64,000 nt of DNA from Oscheius sp. JU75 (Eukaryota > Nematoda > Chromadorea > Rhabditida > Rhabditidae), in the NCBI GenBank assembly GCA_037178855.1, contig JASJZC010000006.1, forward strand, positions 6,200,001 through 6,264,000. Direction: 5' to 3'. Of the stretch, positions 1 through 13,729 are shown piece by piece (positions within the stretch are counted from its first letter, which is position 1; every line of letters begins with the position of its first letter). The translations under genes and the position numbers were made by a program. The notes beneath the pieces are model-generated. The model worked only from the letters and a program-made list of their open reading frames with translations. It was not told where the DNA came from and made no database searches.

Positions 1-3000
1 AATTCTAACCTGATTGATATGTTCTTCTCCAGTCCAGGTGAATGAACATGTATCGTTGTAACAGAGAATGAAGAGCGGATTGTCGTCGTGTCTGCTGCCG
101 TGAGGATAGATCAACTTCTGGATAGGATACGCCTCCTGATTCTGAAACCTCTATTAGATGAGAAAAGACGAATATTTACCGCATTCGGGGAGAAGCAGAG
201 TTGTTTGATGACTGCCCAGATCTCCGTGGCAGCTGCGAATGCCTTGATGTTGAGAGCGGTTTGGAATGGTGTCAATCCGTTATTGTCACGATGAATGAGC
301 ATTTGGAAGAGGATTGGAGCCATGACGGGATGATTGATGAGAACCGTGACCATATCAATGGCATTCTTCTGACGTTCTTTCGGATCCGAGACGACACCTT
401 CAATTTTGTTCTCTACCACTGGCATATCTTGAGAGTTTTCCTTCGGCGGGTCAGGCGATTGCACGGCTGGAAATTGCAATGATTACAACTAGGAACACGA
501 AAAAAAAGAATACCATTTTCCTGAATAGGAGCAGCTTGAATGACCGAAGGCTCCTCTGCTCTCAGCTCGCCTCTTGTAGCACGGATCAGTCTCTGCCAAC
601 GCTGATCAAGTTCGCGGGCCTCCTCACGAGCTCCCCTAGTCTCTTCTTCCCGCAGGCGAATTCCATGGGTTGTGCCAGGATCAGCATCATCCTTGTTCTT
701 AGTAGCAATTGAGAGACGGACGGCAGTGTGGATAAGATTGCAGCCCGAGTCGGAACGTTCACTGAGAAGCATGGCTTGCACCATGGCTTTGTCTTCACAT
801 TTGTTGTAGGCGTCGAGACCAGCTTTCAATTTCTCAGTATCACAGAAAAGAATGAGCTGCGAAAGACTGAGCAGTTCCTTTTCAGCTGCAGATTGAAGTG
901 GTCCTGTGATAGCCACGAGCGATAGCTTCTTCTTCGGCGACAACTTGCCAAACTCGGGCTCATCGTTCTCAATCGTGAATCCGAAATGACGAATTTGGGG
1001 TAGATTTAGAGATTGCGACTCTCGGAATCCCATGACATCATCACGAACCAGCGGATGGACAGCGCCGTTTCCATCTCGAAGCAGCAGAAGACTGTCCTCT
1101 CCATAGTTGACAAGGCTCGGCAACTCTCCATTGTGTCCATAAAGCGAGGGAGGGAAGACGGGCAGGAGATGCTCGGAGAGGAGTTTCCCATCAATCGAGC
1201 TACGGGTGATGTATAACTTGCCGCGCTTCTCCGTGAGAGCTCGAATGCCTGAAAAAGGTTTGCCCAATCAAAAAGAGTAGCACAAACCTGTTGACTCGGC
1301 TACAGCTGAGATAATCTTTCTGTGAGTCGTTCCCGAGAAGACAAACTTCAGTGGCTCCTTTTGCATAACTCTAGGGCTTCTGGCGCTCTTGTTTTTCGGC
1401 GATATCAAACACAACTCGTCTTTTCTCATAATTCTGATCTTTCCGGTCTGAAGACCCAATATTACACATATAGACGAAGTAAAACGAACATTGGAGGTTC
1501 CGTTATCTTTAGCGGTGACAGTGCTGCTGAGCGAGGAGGCGTAGGTGAGATCCTGCTTTCCGGGAGTGAAGATGACACTGGCAAAGGCTCCGTCGACGAC
1601 TTGAACTGTGGCCACGTCCTGGGTTTGCTGTTCGTGAATCCAGATGACATCGCAGACTCCCCAGACTTCCTCCTTGAAGGGCGGCTTCTCGAAGACCTCG
1701 GCGCTCGGGCGTCTTTTTCGACTTCCGCCTAAATAAAGAAATAATTCTGCTCAGCACAAGCCAAGGCAGAATTCATCTAGCTGAGACCAGATGAATTGGT
1801 AAGTGAGGGCACAAGGGACAGTGCAAACAGGCATGCTTTTAGATGAGGTTATGATAAAACAAGCAAAAAAGCACAACTGCGCCCCTGTGCATCTCAAACA
1901 GCTCATTCACCAATTCACCTGGCTTAGCAATTGATTTTGAAGTAGCACCTTCTGCCACATCTGGAGTGTCGACATCGTACTGATTGGGCTCAAGAACACG
2001 GAAACGGGCCATCTCGGTCAGACTCCAGACCGATTCCATCAGGATACCGACCTGAATGCGGATTTAGTAAGGAGGAAAACAAAAAAAGGAACCATTGGAG
2101 TATGACGATTGATGTTAACGGCAACGCAGCCAGCGGCATAGATTGGACTAGCCTTTGTTCGAACCTCCGAACCTTCCTTGATATCATTGACACTGGTATC
2201 GAAAGTGACATGCTTCTTGGACTTGCTGCGCTCCTTCTCCCACATTTTCGGACGATCGGCGAAAGGATAGAGTCCAATCCAGTGGAAAGCATTGGTCGAG
2301 GTCCGAGCGACGGCAAGATGGTCACTGACGAGAAGTTGAACGACGTGTTCCGTGCCGACTAGGTTTAAAGAGATAGGTTCGACCTAAACTTAGATTTACG
2401 TAGAGTATGAACGAGGTACATACCTCTGTAGCCTTACAGACGCGCTCTCCGACAAGGTTAGGATCGAGCCACGTGCAAATTTCACCCGATTTGAGGAGGC
2501 ACATTACACGATGGCGCGAGGAACTTATTTGAACAATGGGATTGCTAACTATAATCAAGTCCTTAGTGAAAATATTAACCCGAAACTTACCAGGAATAAG
2601 ACGGTGGGCAGTTCTGTTCGGAGTGAGTTCTCCGCTCGGTTCCTCCCAGTTCCAACTGTACAGACTACCCGTATTGCTGACGGCCAGTAGTTCGCTACCC
2701 GTAGCAGTCATCATCTCGAAACGCTCGCAATTGTCCGGCATTTTATTGGCGTCGCCAGTCCACCAGTCGATGTGATCATCGAGTTCGAGACGGTTCTTGG
2801 AGGTTGTGGGTCCAGCAGCGGCCTTGTTCTTCTTTTCCTTCTCCTTTTCGGCGCGTCTCCGGATGTCACGACCGAGCACGTACTCAAAGTCAGTTCCGTA
2901 GATGTCGGAATCGAGAAGGGGATGAGCTCCAGAGCTGGGATCCAGGAGTGAAAGGAGCTCTTCGGGCAGCATAACTTCGCTTCCTTCGTCGTCCTCCTCG

Positions 3001-3862
3001 TCATCATCGCGACTGAGCAGATTGTTGACAGCCTCGTTGACATTCAGATTTGTGCGCTGCAGCTCCCGGACAATGACTTCTCGAGGACGACCTTGCAGAA
3101 CGACCTGAATGAAGGCATTTTCAAATTTCACGAAAAAAAAAAAGTACCTGAGCCTGCGCAATAAGTTCTTCCGGAACGGCTGAAGCAGGAATCATCGGGC
3201 GGCCGCGGTCAATAAGGACACCACGGTCTCCACGACGGAATCTGTCAAATCTGAAGTCAGGATATCGAAACATGAAGGTTTACGATAACTCACGAGCTGG
3301 CAGACAACATGACACGTCTGAACTTGGGCAGATTGCTCCTATTGGCAGATTGACTGGCTCCTCCGGGTGGGTTGTTTCCTCCTTGAGACGGTGCAGCTGA
3401 AGGAGCTTGGACTTGTTGGATCTTCGTTTGCGTGGTCCATTTGCAAATTCTGCCGTCCTAAAAAGACAAATTTTGACCAGTATGTCCCAGTTTTGAACAT
3501 GTACGCAAACGCCAAGCCTCTAGCAACAGATGATCTAACTAGAACATAAACATCGTAACTTTGGTTGCATTAGAACAAAACTACCTTTCAAAGGACAAAA
3601 CGAACTAAAGAACAAACCTTGAGGAGGACTCCAACACTCTGAGGACCGACGCAGATGGTCGAAATGTTGCTGTAGCCCTGCGAGTGGAGAGCCGGGCAAC
3701 GGGTAATACCTTGGGTATTCTTCTCGTGGATGATCTCCTTCAGCCTGCAGTACCACCTTTGAGTGAAGAAAAAGGGCTGAAAACTCACTTGTCGGTGAGC
3801 TCCTGCTCAGGCGTAGCTCCTAGATTATGACTGAGTATAACACATTGTGCGGTATCCTCCAT
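1..3862 (-). CDS. ubr-5: UBR5/HYD E3 ubiquitin ligase, 5' part (partial)
   Basis: N-terminal half of the HECT-type N-degron E3 ligase UBR5 (EDD/Hyd), continuing beyond the left edge. The start ATG at 3862 opens a segment that aligns with the human UBR5 N-terminus. Next come the UBA-like domain (about 3105-3000, core RELQRTN and AVNNLLSRDD), an acidic stretch, and the long beta-propeller region (about 2750-480, with LRDGNG and VGILMESVW). The last exon visible enters the UBR zinc box (CSFTWTG, about 12-50) and reaches a GT donor at the edge. The rest of the UBR box, the MLLE domain and the catalytic HECT domain lie outside. About nine introns are visible. The one at 3757-3788 is only 32 nt, and several are near 41 nt. 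A likely trans-splice acceptor (CTTTCCAG) lies about 30 nt upstream of the ATG. The family identification is strong; two internal exon joins (near 2400 and 2100) were settled by frame alone. Confidence 0.93.
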
Positions 3863-5313
3863 CTTGCATACCGTAAAGAGATCACGATACAACTGGAAAG
3901 GATCAATAAACTTGTGCGAAATTGGAAAAGTGGAAGAGACAAGAGAGAAGTAATGCCGGCTTTCGAAAGCAAGGCAGCAATTCGAAATGAAAAATAGAAG
4001 TTATGGGCCGTAACAAGAATTTTTTGGTTAGAAGGCCATTGAAAAGGGAATGCTAAAACAAAAAAAAAACCGCGTTATAAAGGCAGAAAACGAGCTTTCA
4101 CCAACTTACTTAATGGAAACTACGAGAAAATGATGAAATAGCGTGTTTACCAGCGACCGACAAGGCTAAAACTTGCACACAGGCTTCTGGGATTAACCGA
4201 TATCAATTTGGCTGCAATATAACTGTTCTCTAGTCTGTATCGAACTCGAATCGAGCATGAAATAGCCGCTAGTACTTCACATTACTCTTTTCGTTTGGAA
4301 TGTCTCGGCAAAAGCCTGCGGCGGGGCGAACACTGCCAACAGTCCTTTAAAAAGTGGGCTGCAGCCGAAATGGAATGACTCTCGGCTGGCTGCCAAGGAG
4401 AGACGAGTAAGAAGGAGTGGGTCAGATGAAATGGAAAAGAATTAACGTTGAGATTAAGTAGATACTGTAAAGCGAAGAATTCGGGCCAGTAAAACGCGAC
4501 TTTTACAATTTTCAGTCTTATTTATATATTTCAACATTTTTTTGTTAATCTTTCCTTGCGAACTGACGTGGGAAAAAGAAAAATGGGTGACCGCAACAGA
4601 GAGCAGAGCTGAAAACGATTGGCCCAGAAAAGTTGAATTGGCAGAAAGGACTGCGCATCAACTGCTTTCTACTGTAAGAATCGTGACGAGACCACAGACT
4701 AGCGAAAAAAAAATTTCTAAAGTATTTATTGCGGCGTGTTTGCGTGTTGCCACTATTTCAAACTGGGCGTAAATGCCGCCCGTCTTCTTATGTACAGTAT
4801 CCTACAGAAATCCTGGTTTAAACCGATTTTGGCACAGAATACCGTATACCTCACATTAATCTAAAAAGCGGCTAGAGAACTAATTTTGAATTCCCGCCCA
4901 CGAAATAGGAAATTGGCGACGCCTTTTGCATGGGTGTAATACGCCGTGTTAGCTAGCCTTTTCCAGTGTTCTTTCAGCATTTAGCAGATACCCTCTATCT
5001 CTTCGCAAAAACTAGTAGAAAGGCATCTTGAGTTACCACATTTAATCGAGAATAAAACACAAAACTGATTAGACAAGAGATAAATATGGCTAGTTACAGG
5101 AGCAAACATTGACTAGAGATCGCTGGGAAGTATAACTTATGGCAATTTTCGAAGGTGACTTCAAATTGGACAAGGGGAAGAGGGTAGATATATGATCAAC
5201 AATTGGATTCCTAGGAGAGGAGGAAAAACTTTGGCCGGTGTTGAGACAAATTATTTGGTGCCTAACGAGGGTGAGTAGACCGGGGAGTTGAAAGTAATGA
5301 GAGAATGCGTTGT
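3863..5313. other. intergenic region between two minus-strand genes
   Basis: About 1.45 kb between the UBR5 start and the stop of the zinc-finger gene. It is AT-rich with poly-A and poly-T runs. It should hold the UBR5 promoter and the zinc-finger gene's 3' UTR. I see no convincing exon, RNA gene or repeat pair here. Confidence 0.5.
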
Positions 5314-8300
5314 TTAGGCGTCGGTACCGTTCTTCAGCTGACTGGTCAGAGTCTTCAATTGCTCCATGGCGTCGTCTTTGAATCTGAAAGATATTTGATT
5401 GCTTCTGCCTTGCGCCCATTTCCGTCAGAGCCACTCAAGAATCTGCACTGAAATCTCGATAGTCTAGACAAGACGTCCGCATAGTTCATCCCTTCTTTTT
5501 TGGATGATCTCAGAGTTCAATCTAGAGCTAAAGACCGTTCCAGAGATTGTCAGTCTTCATAGATTTGGATTATGACTCTCTCCCGCATAAAATTAGTTTC
5601 TTTGAAAGGTTGTTTTGCCTGGTCTGTAATGTACTCAAGGGTACAGTCGAAAGAGTAAAAAAGCAAGAGAGGTAGCATACTTTCTCTAGTTTGGGACTGA
5701 GAAAACTTCAGTCTTGGTTAGGAGGCAGCTTATTCAAGAGCCCGGAACAGCACAGTGAACAGAACTATAAGATCATGGGAGATGTGTCTAGTAAGACCGA
5801 GTGAATAGGATTTAGTTCTCTCTTTGTCTTTCTGTCATTCGGCCTCTCAACCAACCTGCTGACACTGCTATTCATCCCTGTCTGTAGCTGAACCAGGGTA
5901 TAAATAGAGTTGAGAGCCATCTCCACCTGCTTCTCTAATCTAACCATTCGAGTCTCGAGTCCCGTGAGTAACTGAAACTTTCTATATGCTTCTTGCTTGT
6001 AAGAATAGACTCACACTCTCAACCCTCTGGTTATTCTGTCCTTGTTGTCTGCCTTCGGCGATTAGCACCTTCAGCTGTCTCAACTCGCCGTGGAGCCAAT
6101 CATCAGATGATCCGTCCACTTCGGAAATTTTCCCTTCCGATGAGGCGTTGCTTTCCGGAGGCGGGAAGCCGTGGTTGATGGTCATGTGCATGCTCAGTTG
6201 CTCTCCTGAAAAAGTGAAGTTTTTAAAAGTGTCTTCGATTTTCACAAGAACTATCGTGTAACAGAACTATCTACTTGACCACAAATAGAAACAGACAGTC
6301 AGAAAAGAATAGACACAACCACGGTCAAGAGCTCAGTCAAGACAGTTGACTACTGTTTGTTATCAAGAAGATTTCCGAGATACTGCGGAAATATCATGAA
6401 TTCCGTGCTCTATTTTTACAGTAACCACGCACTTGATTTCATATGTACTGCCACTCTCTTGTTTGCCTTGACGAAGAAATATTAGCACATCTTCTGTTCC
6501 AGTTACTCTGTCCTATCCGATTCAATCAGAAATTGTATCTCATTGTAACTCTAGTAAAAATATCATATTGGCTGTTTCGGTTCTCTTACAAAAAGAGTCC
6601 CCTTCAATAAACCCCTTGCTTTCTTGCCAGGCCAGCCGCGTCTGTCACAGTCACACTGCCCGTTGAGATATGAGGACTTTTCGTTGTAAACACAGGCTCC
6701 CGTCTCTCTCCCTCTCAGACTCTCTTTTCTAACCGATTGGTCCCCCCAGTCACAGTCAGGAAGCTTTTCCAGTCTCGACTCCACGCTCGGTCGTATCGAT
6801 CCTGGAGACTCGTCGTCGCCCCCTCCCCTTTACGGAAGATATGGTTCTGACTGGCTGTGCAGGCTGTGTGGATTAAAGCCCGTGGGGAGGAGAGAGTACT
6901 AAGGGAAGGGAGAGCGCGAGACAGGGCCTGGTAATAGTACTCCCCGGAGGGACCGAGTGTAGTCGGGAGATGGAACGATGTGAGACTGGACAGCTGACTG
7001 TTATTGAGAATTCTCGAGATTTGGATCAAGGGACAGTCCCTACGTGCAGAATGATATCTGTACTAAACTATCAAAATTCGGAACAGTACAAGATGTGAGT
7101 CAATTCAAGACGCTCTTGACCTATCCCTCAAAGAAACAGTCACTAGGAGTGTCTACCTCTAATGCTTCCAGTCATTCTGTGCTAGGACGTAGTAATCAAG
7201 TAGTCAAGTGCTGGTACTGACATAGGTAGTCAAGTGAGCAAGTCAAGCTGAAAACCTGTGCAAAACCAGAAGAGAGACTTTCGGGAGAGTCAACAAACAA
7301 TGGCGTGAATTTCCTGAGATCCCTCTCCTCCTCACAGTTACCATAGTAACGAAAACGTACATTTCTGTCCCTCCTTATCCTCTAGCCTGTGAGTGTGTCT
7401 CTCGATTCACCGTCATCCGGCCATGGCAATTTACTCCGTCCACATTGACGAGAGACCCCGCCCGCGTCTCGTCTGCTCTCTACAATTTGTGTGTTCTGGC
7501 GGTAGCCTCTGGAGCGCTAATGGGCAAGCATCCGGACTGTGTAAGGACGGGATCGATACCCAATTAGAGCTCTACTTGTATTCAACATCTGTCAGTAAGA
7601 GCAGAGGAAAATGGAAGGTGGCTGGATGATGAGAAGCTTTGAGGAACAAATAAGAGCTCCATGGTAACAAGCGCCTCGGGTAAAAATAATAAGCGAAAAG
7701 GGGAAAAAGGAGAAGGGGAAATTCCACAGGTTTTCGGTGAACTGTCAGTCGGTGGATTTTTAACCAGCTGACAGATTGTCGCAAGACTTTGGATCCCCAG
7801 TGTTATAACTGAGTGGATACACGGTGAGCGAGACCCGCACGGAGCCGTCTCTTTACTACGACTTCTCGAACATCATCTTCCGGTTTTTGAAAACAAAACG
7901 GTTATGAAAGCACGATTACTATAATGAATGTCTGTCAACAAAATGATGCTCTCCAGAAACGGAAGCGTTGTCTATGATTTGGTTAAAAGAACAGTCATGC
8001 GAAGAATCTTCTCCCCCAGAATTCTCCTCTTAAAGTTCCTTCCTCAGCTTCAAGTTCATTTCGGTCACGCGCTAGCCCCTTCTTTCTTTCCTCTCCCCTT
8101 GTGCTCGGCTTCTTTCTTCGCTCGCCGAACGAGGCGAGAGAGCACAATAATGTAGCCTGGGGGTGGCTGCAGTCTGCCTGGCCGTTCTCGAGCACCATTC
8201 TTGGTAATTGCGCGCATTGAATAGGGCTTTTCGCGGCTGGCCCTTTCTCGCTCTGTGCGGAGCAGTCCACTTACGACGGAGGAAAGATGTGGGACGCAAA

Positions 8301-11300
8301 ATCACCTTACTTTCCCTTCCCCTTTGATGGAAGAGGATCTAATGGATGCTGGGAAAGCTCTGAATTTGCGTCTGAGGGAGATGATGATCCAAAATTCCAG
8401 TGTCAGAGAACGTCCCCTTCCGGTCCCGGTCTCTGTCTCCCGTTCTCCAGCTGTCTCGAGGAGACAGCTTGTAGTATTGCACATCGTATAAACTATGAGC
8501 TCCGAGAGGCTGTATTCCTCCCGGCCTATCGATCGTCGCCGGCGGTCTTAAAGTGTCCACAGAGTCCCTCGGGCTATTTGTATTGCTCGAGAAGGTCTAC
8601 TGTAGCCGTGGTTGAAAGTTCGGAGTTACGGTAGACACAGTGAGGATAGTTACAGTACAGTACGAAACTATACCAGACTCGTAATAAGTTCATACTCCGC
8701 AAGGTACCATATAAGTCGAAAATCTTTGGGTCTGATTGTCAGTCAGAGAGACAGATACTTCCACCAGGCATTCACAATGTCCTATCCGTGTGTTCTCCAG
8801 GCTACACTTACTGGCTAGACTCGTCTCAGGAATCTTGCGGGAGTACTGCTACTCATATACAATTCCTGTTTAGATTGACATCCTGATGAGGTCGCATTCA
8901 GCAGTTCATTTCCACTACCTACTTTTAGAAAAAGTTCAAGGGAGATAGTTCTTCGTTCTACTCCCCTAAGGTCCTTATGCGCCCCACCAAAACGAATCGG
9001 TCCCCTAATCTCTCCCGAACTTGTTTTCCACGCGCTCCTCGGCTGGCCAAGGGCTTCTTACAAAATGCGCGCGCACTTTCTTCGGGGTGTGGGAGAGCTC
9101 GGCCCGAAGCCCGGCTGTGTAACGATCGGAGAGACTGCTCTGCGAACCCCTGAGGCGTGTAGAGCGACTATTGACAGGCTGCCCCCGTCCTGCCTGAGAA
9201 TGTATGCACCGCCGAGTCTAGAGTGAGAGAGTGTATGTGCTCCACAACGGTCGGTGTTGTCAATTGCACTCAGAGCTGAGGCTAACGAAGGGATTGTTTT
9301 CCAATTGGTTTTGTGCAAGAGAGTCATGGCACGTCAAGAATTAAGTTGACAAGTCAACTTTTGAGGAAACTTGGGAACTTAGGCTATTGGAGAAGCGGCG
9401 CAGCCGCCTGTTGTCAATGCTAGGCCAAGTCTAAGGGACGGCTAATTTGAAATAAATTTCTTTTGTCCCATTATCCATCCAAAAAGCTAACTCACTTTTC
9501 CGGAAATGCTTGCCACAGACTTCACACTTCGTCTTGTTCGATCCGCCACCTCCGATGGAAGAAGGAGGATGAGAGGTGACCGGAGTCGATGGTTGTGGTG
9601 GAGAACTGACCGAAGCAATCAATGCCGCCAGACTCGTCTCTCCACCGACCTGAAACCAGTGATTGTGGACTGTAGGAGGGGCGGAGACTTACAGTGTTTG
9701 CGGGCAGCGGACTACCATAGGACACGTCCTCCGTGTCCATCAGCTCTTGTTTGTAGGCGCAGGGAGAGCCTGAAAGAAGAGATTGGATGGGGACTTTCTC
9801 ACTGTGGGACTGTTTACTAGACAACCTAATTAGTCACAGGTGATAAAGAAGGAAGCAAGTCAAGAGTCCACGAGTGTATGAGTCACAGCTGAACTCAGCT
9901 GTTAGTCAAGTGGATAAGTAAGCTTTTTGAAACAGTTGACCTAGGTATCAGCATGCAAATAACCGTTCTAAGCAAAAAGGGCTTGAATCTGCTGCTATCG
10001 TTTCTTAATAGACTTTCCGCTCTCTTCTATCCAGTCCTTTCTTATGAACCTAACTCCGATCCCTCTTCACTATCTCTCTCACCCGATCTCGCATCTACCG
10101 AAAGAGAGTCTCGGTTCTCTCGTCCTCTCTCTCCCTCCACCCCTTCAGGGACCATGGTTTGCATGGCATAGAGATGATACATTGCCTGCGGCGACGTGGA
10201 GGCCTCATTTCGCATGGTAATTCCCTCCCCCTTGTATACACACAGAGGCTTCCAGGCCAACAGTGCTCTCACACATCGAGAATCGATGAGCGGGTGCAGA
10301 GGGGACCAGATGACGGGGCCCGATAACCATTCCGCGCAGGCAGACCACTCTCGGGGCAAACAGAACCCTTGGAGAGATATTGGAAAAGTGGGGACTGGGA
10401 GAGAGCGAGGCAGATTTCACGCACCAGATGAAACCGTTTCCTCTCTCCCTCTGGTTTCCGTTGAAGTGAGGGACTGCTACAAATCGGGACCCCTGGTATT
10501 CTCGAGTTCTCGCGGAGCAACATGTTTTGCCGAGACTTCATCACATGAGAGGAAGATCGTTAGTTAGGCCACTACAGAGAGAGTGCTAGGGGAAAACTCA
10601 CCATTTTCCGGACTGGCGCTGGCGGCCTCGGGGCTATCCCTCAAGTCGATTGAGCTGTTGTAGTCGAGACCGAGCGAGATTAGAATTGACCTCAAATAGA
10701 GGAAAGGTTGGAGAGGTTCAACAGAATGCGCCTGCTGAGAACCAGCAGGCTGCCACAATTTTTTCTCTCTCTGACAGAGTATCCAAATCGCAAATTACAG
10801 GACCACGGTACTGTCACTGATAAATCGATCTTTGAGATTACTGTGATCTGGTTCATTACTCTAAGAATCTACAGTCACTGACCAACAGTGTCTGGCTAAT
10901 TCTGCTTACAATACTTCCTACAGTAGCCCTTACCTTTCCTGGTCGTTGCTTTCTTCCTTGGGCAGCAAGCTGACCACGTCACTGTTGATTCCTGTGAGCA
11001 TGCTCTTGTCGAGGAAGTCCATGCCACCACTCTCCTTCTTAACAATAATGTCATCTTTTCCAATCTGATCCGAGGCCTCCTTCTTATGATGCTTCAAGAT
11101 GTGTTTGGTGAGGTTACCTGAAATCGTCTCATGACGTATAATAGAGTCTTCGCGTGTCTTGAATAATCTCATCTTCCCTCGGTTTGGAACCCGCGTGTAT
11201 TTACAGTCGAACGACTCGTCTTTATCTCTTTACCTCTTTGTGTAATGGAGGGACTGTTCCCAACCGCTACGGCCCTGATGGATGAACAGATGTGTGCAGG

Positions 11301-13729
11301 CAACTGTCACACAGGGCGTTGAGTGTTTTTATCGGCTATCGGGTTGACTGGGCTGAGGAAGAAAACAGTCAGATTTATCCGAGTTGTTCCAGATGTCGAA
11401 CAAAAAGCGCCTGGGATTTGAACCAGGGTCGGTTGCTTTGGAAGCAAACGCGTTAGCCACTAGGTCATAAATGCAAAAGTCGCGCGCGAAATTAGGTGGA
11501 CTTACAAGGTCCAGTCGTATCAAGATTTGTATCCATCGCGTTAACTGTTTACATGTCTCCGACCCTAACCCCAGCACAGCACAAATTATGCTAATTACCT
11601 TTCAGTCGACTGCTCTTGCCGCAATACTTGCACACGTAGGGCTTGAGAGCCGTGTGTACTGAACGATGTTCTGCCAGATTCGATCGGAAACGGAATGCTT
11701 TCCCACATATCTCGCAGACGAAACTCTGAAAAATGTCTCATCCTCTATATCATCGCATCGTAATCCTCGTACACACACTGTCTGTGGCAGATGGCTCCTG
11801 TTTCTAGGAGCGAGACTAGCAGAGAGGGCTTCCGCCCGAAGCCAGCCAGCTGGCACAGAGCTAGCCTAATTGCCAGCCGTCCCGTCACAGCCACGCACTG
11901 TAATTGCGCCCGAAGGCTGTCAGAACAGGGAGAGCCCAACTCGGGCAGAGCACGCTGATTAATTAACTGGGGAAAAGACGGCCGAATAGTTTCCTTTGAA
12001 GACAGGGAATCAGAAATTGCAAGGGTTACTGTAGAAACAAAATAACGTAAAAGATGATCTACAGTACTACCTCTAGTACAGAAACATAGACAAAAGAACA
12101 CAATACAGAGACCAGAGAATTGGAAAAATGATAAAACTGCCTGAGAAGAGTCTAGAGAAAATAATATTAACGGATGAATTACGGTACGTTCCCGTGAATT
12201 AACCAACATTCTACAAGAAAACGAGATTTCGATTCAGTTTGCATTGATAAGACAAAGAGACAAGTAGAATCTAGGCCAGGAACTGAAAACAGCCTGAAAT
12301 ACTGTAAAAATATGAGAGAATGACTCAGTGGTTACTCAAGACTTTGACTCGCAATCGCTTCACGTCCCCCGAATCAGTAACTCTCGGAAAATCTCACTGT
12401 CAGGACTGTACAGTACGATTACCGTGTTTCTCTAAAAAAAACCTACACAGAATCTATTGGTTTACGATAATCCTGTAGGATTTGTTCTGTATTAACTTTG
12501 CGTCGCCATTTGACAGGCTTCTCCCATTCCTTTCTCAATTAGTCTCCTGACTCAGTACACTTGTACTCTTGTTCCGACCAGAGGCAAGACTACAAAACCG
12601 CCAAGAGCAAAGCAGTTTTGGCCTAGGACTATTGTATTACCTGTGGAGATGTGATATTTTCGAGGGACATAGCAGCTGCCTTCTGTGTCTTAATAGGACA
12701 GGAGGGCTCTAATTGCGTTCCCGGGACTGTTTTCGGGTGGCGCGAGAGGAGGGTCGGGAGGAAGAGGGGACATATGGCAGGCAGCTGTCACACCGTTGGG
12801 CCCCCAGGCACGGTACCAGTCAGGAAACCGTGACCTGTAATCAAGCATGGAGTCGGTAATGGGATATGGTCGGCAGCAGTCGCTTAACTACCGTCTGCAC
12901 AGTCGGCCAGACATTACAGGGTCAGTGCAGATCTCACGAGTACCGGGTAGAAATTTAGAGTGTGTGCGTTACAATGAAGGACTACCATTGGGATTCCTTA
13001 ACTAACCGCTGGACAGGCTTTTAGTTAGCCGATTCGGTGAACACCGGACATTCTCAAAAATATACAGTTCGTTTAACTCACTCTCGAAAAATACAGATAA
13101 ATGAGGATTCTCAGATAAACACTCAGTTCAGTTCCTTGATTCGACTAGCATCTAGACAAAGAAGATCAGAGGACAAAGCTTCTGACTCACGGAAGGAGGG
13201 AAACGGTCAGGCTCTAAAGGGGTGTGAATGGGAATGCAAGTGCAGATTTGAGCACAATACAGGTCCCCACCTTCGAAAACCCCAGACAGTGATTCAAGTA
13301 GACGGTCAACTGTTTTAGTCACAGCTTCTCTGAGAATAGACTGTTTACTGATCTAAAACAACAGTTGCACTACTGATTAAATGTGTTCAGACTGCCGATT
13401 GAAACTATAGTAAAGAAACACAGGAGAGAGTACGGTAATCACAGGACATTCTAATTCAGAAGAGGCTAGGTAAGTACAAATAGTGCAAAAGAATAAAGAG
13501 GCTGCGGTAAAAGAACTTGGCGACATTTGGATTAGGATTAACTCAAACAGTACTGTCTACAATGAGTCAGAAAAGGAAAAAGATCTCGTACCTTATCGGC
13601 GTGCGACATGTGTTGATGCTGCTGTAGCAGCTTGGCGTTGGGGAAAGACTTTGGACACTGGGGACAGGGGACTTGATCTCCTCCTTGACTTCCGGCTAGA
13701 AGGGCACTGAGGTCGGCCACGTCGACCAT
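5314..13729 (-). CDS. C2H2 zinc-finger transcription factor with C-terminal coiled coil
   Basis: Nine or so small exons join in frame into a protein of roughly 340 residues across 8.4 kb. Exon 1 (13729-13592) carries a finger CPQC...HQHMSH. The next (about 11725-11599) has a full finger CEICGKAF...EHRSVH and starts a second, [11 protein letters not shown], which is completed by [12 protein letters not shown] in the next exon (about 11117-10934). Low-complexity Ser/Pro exons follow (about 10690-10603, 9770-9690, 9650-9489). A last finger is split by a 3.3-kb intron: [10 protein letters not shown] near 9490 joins [12 protein letters not shown] near 6208. Then come an acidic/Gln segment, a leucine-rich coiled coil (about 5965-5845) and a short end exon. 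It is probably a nuclear regulator. The SNLxEHRSVH...RLKGNLTKH finger pair resembles SMA-9/Schnurri-type fingers, but I am not sure of this. A possible extra exon near 10160 does not fit the frame. Long introns beside compact neighbours suggest heavy cis-regulation. Confidence 0.8.
9310..9425 (-). repeat. dispersed repeat, copy A (inverted, partial)
   Basis: Read on the minus strand, this stretch gives ACAGGCGGCTGCGCCGCTT, then CCAATA, GACTTGTCAACTTAA and TCTTGACGTGCCATGACT. It matches 14200-14290 in order with a few differences. It lies in the large intron of the zinc-finger gene. It is a shorter member of the family also found at 14150 and 39820. No open frame or terminal repeats were seen. 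Confidence 0.65.
11403..11475 (-). pseudogene. tRNA-Trp(CCA)-like pseudogene or tRNA-derived fragment
   Basis: On the minus strand there is a D-loop-like TAGTGGCTAACGC, an anticodon arm whose loop TTCCAAA would give anticodon CCA (Trp), and a perfect T-arm CCTGG/CCAGG around a B-box GGTTCAAATCC. The flanking sequences cannot form a 7-bp acceptor stem, and one anticodon-stem pair is broken, so this is likely a dead tRNA or tRNA-derived element. It sits in an intron of the zinc-finger gene, in the same sense. Confidence 0.4.

Noticed and set aside
2540-2600. Intron GTAAGT...ATAG inside UBR5
   Set aside because: The sequence is open in frame and aligns with human UBR5 as coding, so it is kept as exon.
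6563-7029. Minus-strand ORFs with Cys pattern (CDCDRRG) in the zinc-finger intron
   Set aside because: No splice sites in phase, no homology recognised; likely chance.
10140-10205. Possible extra exon of the zinc-finger gene ([10 protein letters not shown])
   Set aside because: Its frame does not match the phases of the flanking exons, which join cleanly to each other without it.
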